Source: Campanula takesimana (lineage: Eukaryota > Streptophyta > Magnoliopsida > Asterales > Campanulaceae). Taken from it: a stretch of DNA of 64,000 nucleotides. Position numbers and translations under genes: made by a program. Each line of letters opens with the position of its first letter. Position 1 is the first letter of the stretch. The notes below the pieces were generated by a model that did no database searches, was not told where the DNA came from, and worked only from the letters and a program-made list of their open reading frames with translations. The DNA lies in NCBI GenBank assembly GCA_026119855.1, contig JAOWBW010001822.1:122922-186921 (forward strand), given 5' to 3'. This document shows positions 34,004-43,105 of this stretch, piece by piece.

Positions 34004-34313
34004 TATTCAGTGACAAATAAGTTTCAATTTTACATTTTAAATTAAGAAGATATTAGGTGACATTCAGATATGTATGAAAAAAAAAATTAAGGTACTGAAT
34101 TTTTATATGTCTGAACAAAAAGACTTTAATATTATTTAAGAATGTTAAAATAAATAACAAACAGGCCATTGTAAACAATTAGGAGTATTAGTTCTTTTCC
34201 TCATTTCAGTAATATTAAAACAAACAAAAATTAAATTCAAAAATATATTTATATGTAATTTATACATCAAGTTGGCTTGTTTTCAGCGAAATTCACATCT
34301 CATTTCAACCATC
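34004..34313. other. Upstream region of DC1 pseudogene 3
   Basis: A/T-rich, no gene. From about 34288 (GAAATTCACATCTCATTTCAACC) it resembles the core promoters of DC1 genes 1 and 2. Confidence 0.5.
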
Positions 34314-34319
34314 TATAAA
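34314..34319 (+). promoter_or_regulatory. TATA box of DC1 pseudogene 3
   Basis: TATAAA in the CATCTATAAA context shared by the three DC1 copies, 99 bp before the ATG. Confidence 0.55.
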
Positions 34320-34412
34320 GATCGCTCCAAATCCCTCCTCTTCTTTTCAGATATTTTCCATCTCAAAATATCCAAACCGCACACCCCAAAAGCACCAAAA
34401 AGAAAACCCATT

Positions 34413-34982
34413 ATGGCAGGCCATTCATGTCCACGTTCCCTTTCCTCACCGCCACACCCTAACCCTATACGACTACACCGGCCGCCCCACCACCCGCGTC
34501 TGCGACATTTGCAACGAGCCAGCCCTCGGCCTACTCTATCGGTGCCAACCCTGTGGGTTCGACGTCCACCCGCTTTACACCTTACTACCAAGACAACTTC
34601 AACACGCACTCCACCGCCATCCCCTAATCCTCAACCCATCCGCCAACCGTCCATGCGCGGTCTGCCGCCGCATCTGCACCCGTTGGCGTTACAGCTGCAA
34701 CGGATGCAACTTCGACATCCACCCCGGATGTGTCCTGAAAAGGTCCGTCAGTGCACCGCCCGGGCGCACGACGGCCGCCGTTGCGGAGGGTGCAGATGCC
34801 ACCTCAGCAGAGGCGGATTGGTCTGCCACAACAACGGGTTGCTGTTGGGGGACCGCCTAATAACAATCATTTTACACCTAATTTGCATTACCAACATGTT
34901 AGTCATAGGCCTCAATATTATGTGCAGCATGGTAATTCGGCTATTGTGCAGCGGCCGTTTGATAACCATGGGGGTTACATGG
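34413..34982 (+). pseudogene. DC1-domain protein pseudogene 3
   Basis: A single double zinc-finger unit, with CDIC, YRCQPC and FDVHP, then CAVCRRIC, YSCNGC and FDIHPGC, lies in the frame beginning at 34426. That is one base off the ATG at 34413, so a frameshift falls right after the start. A stop at 34858 cuts the frame, and the tail (NHFTPNLHYQHV, like the NYxAPNMQYEFTNY tail of genes 1 and 2) is in yet another frame to 34982. The ligand in HPLCT is changed to Tyr (TAC, 34576-34578). At 34983 the Copia-3 LTR begins and replaces the rest of the tail. Third codon positions are strongly C-biased compared with genes 1 and 2. Confidence 0.85.
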
Positions 34983-35494
34983 TGTTGTGGAATTGACCCT
35001 TCCCAACCCAACACCCAAGCAAATCGCAAGAAAACTCAGCACCACAAACAAGCACAAGAAATAAGAAACCCAAAGCAAAAGACAAAACGAACACAAGAAA
35101 TTGTTAACCCAGTTCGTCAATATGTTTGACTACGTCTGGGGGCACTACCAAGCCAGGATCTTGCACTATAATATGTAAATATGGAGTTACGATGAGTATG
35201 GGGGCGGAACATTGCTTATATAGGCATCCTAGAATAAAACCTAACCCTAGACGGACAAAGAAACCCGAAATCTGGACTAAAATTCGGCCCAGAGCAGACC
35301 TGCCCCCGACACTTGGGCGGTCGCCCATATTGCCCCTGGGCGGTCGCCCATAACAGGCTCCAAGCCGATGCACCAACTGATAAAGTGGGCGGTCGCCCAC
35401 CATCACCCTGGGCGGCCGCCCAGAGCATCAGATCCTCCGACGTGATTCCTTCTTTGCTCCGATCGCTAGTTCCCGGTTGGTCTCTATTCCAACA
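34983..35494 (-). repeat. Copia-3 3' LTR, 512 bp
   Basis: Edges TGTTGTGGAATTG and TATTCCAACA, followed inside by the polypurine tract (minus AGGTGGGAGATTG). TATATAA on the minus strand at 35216-35222. Upstream in minus sense are four GC palindromes: TGGGCGGTCGCCCA at 35314 and 35337, GTGGGCGGTCGCCCAC at 35385 and TGGGCGGCCGCCCA at 35409. It resembles the interrupted solo LTR at 46371-53233 in length and in the ACTACGTC..GGCA and CCAAGCCA words. Confidence 0.85.
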
Positions 35495-35643
35495 ATCTCC
35501 CACCTAGAGATCAACCGCATATAAAAGCCCCGTATTCGTTCTTTCAACTCATCCTTAGTGTCATAGTGCTCACCTCGATCATGGTAGTGTCTTCCTCCTC
35601 CCCTATTCTCCAAGCCCCGTTGAAGCTATACCCAGCTTCAACT

Positions 35644-36111
35644 TCACCTTGCTTTAGAAACCTGGAGCCTTGCCATCCGATCTACACTCTCTGTTAGATC
35701 TGCGTAGCGGAATATCCGGTCCTGGAGTATTTGGTCCATCTTCAGTGACCCCTTCACCTTGGCTATCATGAACCGTCTTGCTCCCACCCGAGTCTGGAAT
35801 ATCCATGCGAATCTCACTCGCATCACCGTATTCCTCAAACTCCCGAGCTCATACTCCCCACCATTAATAAACCTCAAGCATTTAGCCTCGAGTCCAATCC
35901 GATTCTCCACCAAGGCCTTCCACTTCTTAAATATCCTGAAAGTTTCATCTTTCCCATTTAATAAGTAATCCCGGACCTTCTTTGTCGAATCATCAATGAA
36001 GGTCATGTAATATGACACACCACCCAAAGAAGTTACCGGGGATACCCCCTTCTCACCCATGTGACCCAATCGACAGTGCCACAAATCCGTATCACCCTTG
36101 GCTGACGCCAC
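35644..36111 (-). pseudogene. Copia-3 GAG-pre-integrase/integrase fragment
   Basis: An open minus frame starting DTDLWHCRLGHMGEKG, joined directly to SYYMTFIDDSTKKV and FINGGEYELGSLR. The zinc region and the first catalytic segment are deleted. The catalytic Asp of RSDNGGE is changed (RFINGGE). Non-functional. Confidence 0.8.
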
Positions 36112-36122
36112 CGCGATACTAT

Positions 36123-37281
36123 CAGGGGCGGATTTGTGTATATGCTAGGAGGTGCACTTGCACCTGGTCAACCAAAAAAAAAATTTTTTTTTTTACTAAG
36201 TGCACCGCCAAAATAATAAAAGTAAGCTATTATATTCTTGGTGAGTGTGTGAACTTAGAAGAAATAAATCTACCCACTCCATTTAACCTATTGAGACATA
36301 AATTGAGAGACAGAGAGCAGAGCAGAGGAAAAAAAGAAAACAGGAACGGCGTGCGCTGTGTGCCGTGTGCGTCGCCGTCGGCAACCAAACCAACCAGGGT
36401 CAGAGCGGCGGCGGTCCAACCGGCAAGCAACCAGTGACGCTGGTGGGATTCTCTTCTGATGAAGGTAGTTGACTTTTTCAAGAAGAATAAAATTGATTGG
36501 GTGGATATGTAGGCTGAATATGTTAATCGTCACCGTCCTCGCTATAGGACAAATGTTACGAATGATTATCATTATCATGTGGAGTGCTTTAATGCCATTT
36601 TGGATAGACATATTTATGAGATTAATGATCGGTTCAATGAGATAAATACTGAGTTGCTTGTTTGTGTTGCTAGTTTGAATCCGAGTGATGGATTTATTGA
36701 TTTTGATTCATCAAAGTTGATAAGGTTGGCTCAGTTTTATCCGGATGACTTTAGTAATAATGATTATAGAGTTCTTCCATTTGAACTAGAGACATATATT
36801 ATGCAAATACGATCAGATGAGAGATTTGGTCAATTGATGGGACTTGCGGATTTGTGCTCACTTCTAGTAACAACTAGAAATACTTGTCGTACCCATTGGT
36901 GTTTCGATTGTTGAAGTTAGCATTGATTTTGCCGTAGTGACTGCAAGCGTGGAAAGATTGTTCTCTGGGATGAAACATATCAAGAGCGAGTTACGAAACA
37001 AAATTTGTGATCAATTTATGAATGCTTGTCTTTTATTTTTCATTGAAAAAAATTTGCTTCTAGATGTTAAGGAAAAAGATGTTATTAATCGTTATTATGG
37101 TATGAAAACAGGTGCGGGACAAATTTGATTTAGATAAATGTATTGTTTTCCTTTTGTAAGACAATGAAGTTAAAGTTATGTAATGTATTGTAATTGCGCT
37201 ACGTTTATTTTTTTTTTTTTTTTTTTAAGTTGTGTAGTGTAATTGTGCACCTGGTGATCAACATTCTCAGATCCGCCACTG
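36123..37281 (+). mobile_element. hAT-2, internally deleted hAT transposon, 1159 bp
   Basis: Ends CAGGGGCGGATTT and AGATCCGCCACTG (inverted CAGTGGCGGATCT), flanked by a perfect 8-bp duplication GATACTAT at 36115-36122 and 37282-37289. CAGTGGCGGA-type ends are typical of one plant hAT group. Only the C-terminal part of the transposase remains. Confidence 0.93.
36496..37128 (+). pseudogene. hAT-2 transposase C-terminal part
   Basis: Shows HRPRYRTNVTNDYHYHVECF and NDRFNEINTELLVCVASLNP, then after a frameshift near 36900 the dimerisation block TASVERLFSGMKHIKSELRNKI. This matches TTF-type/ZMYM1-like plant hAT transposases. One stop (about 36509) and one frameshift; the N-terminal zinc finger and catalytic core are missing. 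Confidence 0.82.
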
Positions 37282-37289
37282 GATACTAT

Positions 37290-38153
37290 CCTTGGTGTTT
37301 GTCAAATACAATCTTCCTTCCCTATTACCCTGAGCGATCTCACAATCCTCCTTGGTAATAACTCAGTTCCTGCAGCTAAAAGTTACCATGTAACCTTCTT
37401 CACCCAGCTGCACAACTGAAATCAGGTTCTTTTTCAAACCCGAAATATGTCTGACCCCGTGTAGATGTAAACGTTCCCGTCCGATGCTCCTATTCTGACA
37501 TTTCCCCTTGATTTCCAAAGGCTCGCCATCCGCCAGATAGACCTTACCGAAATCACCGGAAGTGTAATTTTCCATCGCTACTGCATGCCCGCATGAGTGG
37601 AATGATGCCCCCGAATCCAGCACCCATGATTCTAGCGCACTACTATCGCTCAGAATCAGTACATCGTCACCTTCGATTATCACATTCGCCGATTTATCCC
37701 CTCGCCTGGGACAATCCCTCTTGTAGTGTCCTAACTCCTTACAATGATAGCACTCTACCGATCCTCTGGCAACCCTTGGTCTTTCTTTGTTCTCCGCAGA
37801 CTGATCCCCACCCCGATTACACTTTCCCTTGACCCTGTTCTCCCTTTATTGCTAGAACCCGGCCTTCCCCTGCTAGTTGTAGCAAAGACCGATCCCGAAG
37901 TAGACGGTGTCCCCAACTTCTTTATGCGATTTTCCTCGCCCAAGAGGAAGTCCTTAACATCATCATACTTCAATTTGTTCTTACCCGCTGAAGCATTTAA
38001 CGCTGTCACCGTTCTGCTCCAACTTCCTGGTAAGGACGCTAGCAATAAACACGCATGAACCTCGTCACCGGAAGTAATCTCCAACGCAGCCAATGAGTCT
38101 ATAACATCTATAAACTCAGTCTTGCTCAAAGAGAAGCTAAACTGTTGTTGCAA
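37290..38153 (-). pseudogene. Copia-3 gag C-terminal part and protease
   Basis: Gag fragment with ACLLLASLPGSWSRTVTAL and KLKYDDVKDFLLGEE; zinc knuckle CYHCKELGHYKRDC near 37750-37705; protease SWVLDSGASFHS near 37630-37600; and the Gly-rich protease flap region to about 37363. A frame change lies between gag and knuckle. It continues in the GAG-pre-integrase fragment beyond hAT-2. Confidence 0.85.
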
Positions 38154-38853
38154 TCGTCACTTGATGTGGGTTATGATGAATTATGCACAAATTCTACTTT
38201 CTTGGATGGTTTTGGTGCTTACTTGAATGTAGAGGATTGCAAAAATGTGGCTAACTTTAAGCAGATTCTTCCAAGGCAGGTAATTACTTTACTACCTTAC
38301 CACAGTCTGATCATGAAGGTCAAGAGACAATACAACCTACTGGAGTTCAAGGAAGCCAAATGATAGAAAGGGAAACTAGTGGCAAGAGGTTATTTACATT
38401 TCCTTTTGATAGAGGGAAGAAGAGTAAGAAGCAATGGGTTCAGTGGCCAATGATAATTCATATCCAAATGTCCTTTTTCAGTTGAGGGTGCTTGTTTATC
38501 ATGAGGTTTCGTTTTGATTACCGTGGAACCTAGTCCACTCTTGTGGATCCTGGTTGTATACTTGGAGAAAGATTTACTTGGAAACAATAATTGTTGCATG
38601 ATTCAAATATGGCTCTGTACACAAGCGGCAACCATGACTTTTTGGGAAAGGATTGTAACGATTGAAGGTTGAATGGTAGGTAGGTGAAGCCTGTAAAGGG
38701 GTAGGAGATGGTGCGGTCGATGTGTAGTGCTCACGGTCAAGTGAAAGGTGTGGTCGATATGTGGTCAAGTTCATGGATTGCGGTCAAGATAGAGAGATGG
38801 AGGTGCGGTCGACTTCTTACCTTGAGGACAAGGTAAATTTAAGGGGAGTGGAT
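38154..38853 (+). other. Decayed gypsy pol 3' end, mostly unrecognised
   Basis: The last about 90 bp before the LTR encode SYLEDKVNLRG, like the end of some plant gypsy polyproteins, followed by the polypurine-like TTTAAGGGGAGTGGA. The rest gives no domain. GCGGTCAA-type words begin at about 38714. Confidence 0.5.
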
Positions 38854-39103
38854 TGTAACGGAGGAAGCAATTTGCGGTCAATAGAAGGAGTAGTTTGTGC
38901 GGTAAGTAGGGGAGTATTGGTGCGGCCGGGTATGGCACGGTCAAGGGTCAAGGTGCGGTCAAGATGGAGGAGGGTTATGCGGTCAAGTTGGGAAGGAATA
39001 ATATGCGGCCAACAAAGGAAATGGTATTATGCGGTCAACAGAGGAAGTATGGTTGCGGTAGAGTTAATGTGGTAGTTAGTGTGGTCAAGTAGTGTAAGGT
39101 CAA
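38735..39103 (-). promoter_or_regulatory. Array of W-box cores (TTGACC)
   Basis: GGTCAA (TTGACC on the minus strand) occurs at 38735, 38763, 38782, 38876, 38939, 38946, 38957, 38981, 39033, 39083 and 39098, all in the same orientation, often as GCGGTCAA. TTGACC/T is the WRKY-factor site. The first three copies precede the LTR edge. Confidence 0.65.
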
Positions 39104-39524
39104 GACGGAGGGTCTTAGTGGTAAATTTGTCAAGTGACCACGTGGAAGGCCCGTGAGGTGGTCAGAGCCATGTGAAAGTCTCGTGAGGTTGTTGAGAGCA
39201 AGTGGCCACGTGGACACGTGAGGCGGTTATTCCCAACAAACTTGCACATGGGCTTCCCTATAAATAAGGCACAAGGGCATGAATCAGGGGTGTGGATGAT
39301 TTGGCTATTTTCATATTCTTAGTTTGTTCTTAGCTATAGCTTAGTGGTAGTTCTTCTTCTTCATAGTTTAGCTATAGCTCAGTATTGGTGTTCTAGTTTA
39401 GTTTCCATAGTTTAATCTTCAATTCCTAGTTGATTACTCTGTTATTGTTGTTATTGTTGCTTGGTTAATCGAATTTGGTTTCAATTCCCATTTTCGCATT
39501 TGTGATTAGATCTCATCTGTTACA
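38854..39524 (+). repeat. Gypsy 3' (or solo) LTR, 671 bp
   Basis: Edges TGTAACGGAGG and CATCTGTTACA form an inverted TGTAAC/GTTACA pair, preceded by a polypurine-like tract. It contains a W-box array, three CACGTG sites and TATAAATA (39259). Direction is plus. No partner LTR was seen. Confidence 0.75.
39139..39266 (+). promoter_or_regulatory. G-box cluster and TATA box of gypsy LTR
   Basis: CACGTG at 39139, 39207 and 39215 (G-box/ABRE core), then TATAAATA at 39259-39266. Spacing is as expected for an LTR U3 promoter. Confidence 0.65.
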
Positions 39525-39729
39525 CAGAATAAGTTATCTTTGTAATTCATGCCATGCACGTGACGGACCAGTTAGTGTTCTGTTTTTTGATCGATTTTTA
39601 TTGAGTTTATGATTTGGGAATGGGAAAATTGAAACACTCACCCACTCACCAATCTGTTTTTGCTTCTATGAGTATTTTTTAGTAGTTTTGTAGTCCTGAT
39701 AGTTCAATTAGATTAGATGATATTGCATA
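39525..39729. other. Spacer after gypsy LTR
   Basis: No gene or element recognised. A/T-rich. Confidence 0.4.
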
Positions 39730-40104
39730 CTCCCTCTATCCCGGAATAAATGTCGCAGTAGACTAGTCAACGTTTTTAAGCTTTCATATGTGTTTCCTAA
39801 ATTGCCCTTGTCATATCACTGTGTTTCCTATATTGCCCTCGTCATTTCATATTGTGTTTGAAGCTCCAGAAGCTGTGATTTTACACATTGTGTTTGTAGC
39901 TCCAGAAGCTGTAATTTTACACATTGTGTTTGATTGTTTGAAGCTCTGGAAGCCACATTACACATTCAACATGTTTTAGCCCTTATTTAAAGAAAGGGCA
40001 AATTAGGAAGATTACAACACTTTATATCCTATTTTTGGAATGCGACATTTAGTCTGGGACAACCCAAAATGGAAAGTAGGACATTTATTCCGGGTCAGAG
40101 GGAG
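39730..40104. mobile_element. Stowaway MITE, 375 bp
   Basis: CTCCCTCTATCCCGGAATAA after TA and TTATTCCGGGTCAGAGGGAG-like end before TA (40105-40106). The middle holds three direct repeats of TTGTGTTTG(A/T)(A/T)GCTCCAGAAGC near 39850-39950. Confidence 0.85.
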
Positions 40105-40106
40105 TA

Positions 40107-41181
40107 TATTACTTAGGCATAGGAGTTTGAAGCTCTTGTACAAATTTATGTTAGCGGCTGAAATTTGTGGATGACCTAATTCATGACATCATCCCTAACA
40201 TTTCAGAGTGGTTGGATTAATGGCGGTAGTGAAGAAAATTTGAAACCCTAGATATAGATGTGAAAAAGGATGTGGTTGGATCATCTAGAACTCAATTGCA
40301 TGTTTGGTACAAGGATTTGGTTTTAGGGAAAGCTATGTGATTAGATATGCAAATTGGAACATTGAAGGTATATAAGGCACTATAGTAGTGTTACTTGAAA
40401 ATCCAACACTCAGTTAGATAACTAACACCCCCTTTTGAAAACTGGACATTCACTTAGGAATTTTCATAATCATTCTCAAGCGCTTGTCAGTTAGAACTGC
40501 TTACTAATCGGGATAAATTTGCGGATGAGAGGTGAATAATGTAAATTGAATTTAGGACTATGTTTGGGTTATAGATACTACTATGTTTGTTTGTACCGCA
40601 AGGAGGGTCGTGATTTCACTTTGCGTGAAAATGAAGTAACTTAACAGTTAAATCTACTGTATGGATTGAATTGATTTTACTTTGTAAGCATCAACAACTC
40701 TGAATTGGAACAATTGCTCCTCACTTGCTATTGAGTAATTGTATTAGTTGAGCTACATGGATAATATATTGATAAGATTCTTTGAAGTCGTGATGTATAA
40801 CTAGAGTCGGACCGACGCACACATTAAGGCCAACTTGTCCAGTTATTGACGAGATGTCTGACTTAGCAGACGTGATCATTAATTAACTTAATCAGAATAT
40901 TTGAACATACCAATTTTCTTTTTTCTTTTTTTAAACTCCCGAGATTATGAATTGGCTTCAAAAGAATATCTTGCATCGGGTTAGAATATGCATTCACTGT
41001 TGATACTTAATTATGCCCTTCCCCCTATGTTTCAGTCACTTATCGCCCCTAAGCTTATCCTACGAGCAAGATTATTTAAGGAGACACATGCTTCTCTATT
41101 TCATTTCAATGATCTTCTTATAGAAAATAATTTCTCGCACATGGTCGTGTTAATCATTAATTGTCATTGTATTTCCTGAAG
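40107..41181. other. Region 5' of visible P5CS exons
   Basis: No coding block recognised. It would be the first intron if exon 1 exists further left, but the expected short exon 1 (start Met to the ...VK just before VGTAVVTR) was not found anywhere in the window. The 41160-41181 segment is a plausible acceptor (TTTCCTGAAG). Confidence 0.5.
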
Positions 41182-41539
41182 GTTGGGACAGCAGTGGTTA
41201 CAAGAGCAAATGACGGAAGGTTGGCAGTTGGCAGACTTGGAGCTATTTTCAAACAGGTATGTTTCAGCTTTAGATGGCTATATTTTACTCCTTCCATAAA
41301 TCAAGAATCAGAATCGGTCCCACATCTTTTTCAAAAACATGAAGTAACAATGGATGATCTGATTGCAGCTAGAAAAGTTGAACTCGCGAGGATTTGAAAT
41401 AATTTTAGTGACATCAGGAGCTGTTGGAGCTGGCCGCCAAAGGCTTAAATACAGGAGATTAATCAACAGCAGGTTCAGATTTTTTATTTTTTTTGCATGT
41501 TAATAATTTTACATCATCAAAGTACCTGTTTAATCATTG

Positions 41540-41570
41540 TCTCTCCCTCTCTCTCTCTCTCTCTCTCTGT
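41540..41570. repeat. (CT)n microsatellite in P5CS intron
   Basis: About 12 CT units in the second visible intron. Confidence 0.9.
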
Positions 41571-41824
41571 TTTGCTGTTCTTCAGAAACCTAGCACCTGT
41601 TTCAATAATCCTTGTTTCTTTTGCAGTTTTGCTGATCTTCAAAAACCGCAAGTTGAACTTGATGGAAAGGCTTGTGCATCTGTAGGGCAGAATGGTCTCA
41701 TGGCAGTTTATGATACTCTATTCAGCCAGGTATTAATTTAGACGTTTTAAGTATAATGGGTTTGTCTCACATGCTTTTACATTAATAATTGAAGTAGTTT
41801 CTACCTCTCATGTCTATTGTTATA

Positions 41825-42080
41825 CTCCCTCCTTCACTTATTGTGGAGTACCATTTTAGTTTAATTGCAAAATTCAAGGATTATAACATCATAGAAAGGC
41901 GACATGAATTTTGGGATAAGTGGGGAACTCAGTTTGGGATTGTGGGAGTAAGATGTATCATGAAAAGTATAATGCATTAAGGGTAATATTCTAAACTGAG
42001 CGGCTTACTTTCCCAAGAGAAACCATTAAGTGGAATGATACGTAATAGGAAGAGTTATGCTTTTAGTGGACTGGGAGGAG
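41825..42080. mobile_element. Stowaway-like MITE in P5CS intron, 256 bp
   Basis: CTCCCTCCTTCACTTATTG after TA (41823-41824) and GGACTGGGAGGAG before TA (42081-42082). End similarity is weaker than in the other copies. Confidence 0.6.
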
Positions 42081-43034
42081 TAATAGATTTTGAAACTACG
42101 ACATGGCATTTATGGTGCTTGTTCACTTTTGGTTTTTGCTCATGTGAAATTTCTCCCTTGCAGCTGGATGTCACTTCGTCTCAACTTCTAGTCACCGATA
42201 ATGACTTCAAGAATGCAGATTTCAGATCGCAGCTTACTCCAACAGTGAATTCGTTGTTAGCCCTGAGAAGCATCCCGATATTCAATGAGAACGATGCAAT
42301 AAGTACAAGGAGAGCTCCATATGAAGTATGTAGATTCTTTATATTCAATTCCACATTGAATGGCCTCAATTTACGTTCATCATATTCACCCTTTTTGACT
42401 CCTCTTAGCCTCTACTTTCACAGGATTCTTCCGATATATTTTGGGATAATGACAGTTTAGCAGCTCTCCTGGCTATGGAACTGAATGCTGATCTTCTCGT
42501 GTTATTGAGTGATGTGGATGGGCTTTACAGTGGGCCTCCTAATGACCCACGTTCAAAGATAATACATACATATATAAAAGAAAAACATCAAGGAGTAATA
42601 ACATTTGGAGACAAATCGAGGATGGGACGGGGTGGAATGGATGCAAAAGTGAAGGCAGCTTCTAATGCAGCTTATTCTGGTACCCCAGTTGTTATAGCCA
42701 GGTATAAGCTTATCCGTTCTTGCGTTTATATATATATTTAGATGTGTTTTTATGATGACATTTTGGCTATGAAACAACTTCAAATTTTGAACATCTAGCT
42801 GTTAATTTGTTAATATTGTGCCACTTTCCCTGGTTACACTGATTCTGTTTGTCTTCTTCAAGTGGCTTTATTGCTGACAACATCATAAAGGTACTAAATG
42901 GTGACCGCATCGGTACCCTCTTTCATAAAGATGCACATTTGTGGGTCCCGCTTACAGAAGTTGGGGCACATGAAATGGCAGTTGCAGCCCGGGAATCGTC
43001 CAGACGGCTGCAGGTTAGCTAAGACATCCTTATA

Positions 43035-43105
43035 CTCCCTCCGTCGCATTTTTATTGACCTGATTTCCATTTTTGACAATCTCATTTATTTGGTCAATTA
43101 GGAAT
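43035..43105. mobile_element. Stowaway MITE fragment in P5CS intron
   Basis: Left end CTCCCTCCGTCGCATTTTTATTGACC after TA. The right end was not found before the next exon at 43148, so it is truncated. Confidence 0.6.

Larger units (their letters stand above)
34983..38153 (-). mobile_element. Copia-3, deleted copia element carrying hAT-2
   Basis: Minus-strand order: gag fragment (from 38153), zinc knuckle, protease, GAG-pre-integrase/integrase fragment, polypurine tract, 3' LTR (35494-34983). RT and RNase H are missing between 35644 and the LTR. The 5' LTR and gag N-terminus are missing at the 38153 breakpoint. hAT-2 sits at 36123-37281. Confidence 0.85.

Noticed and set aside
34272..35129. 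285-codon plus frame over DC1 pseudogene 3
   Set aside because: Wrong frame for the zinc-finger unit; Pro/Arg-rich by GC bias, and it runs into the Copia-3 LTR.
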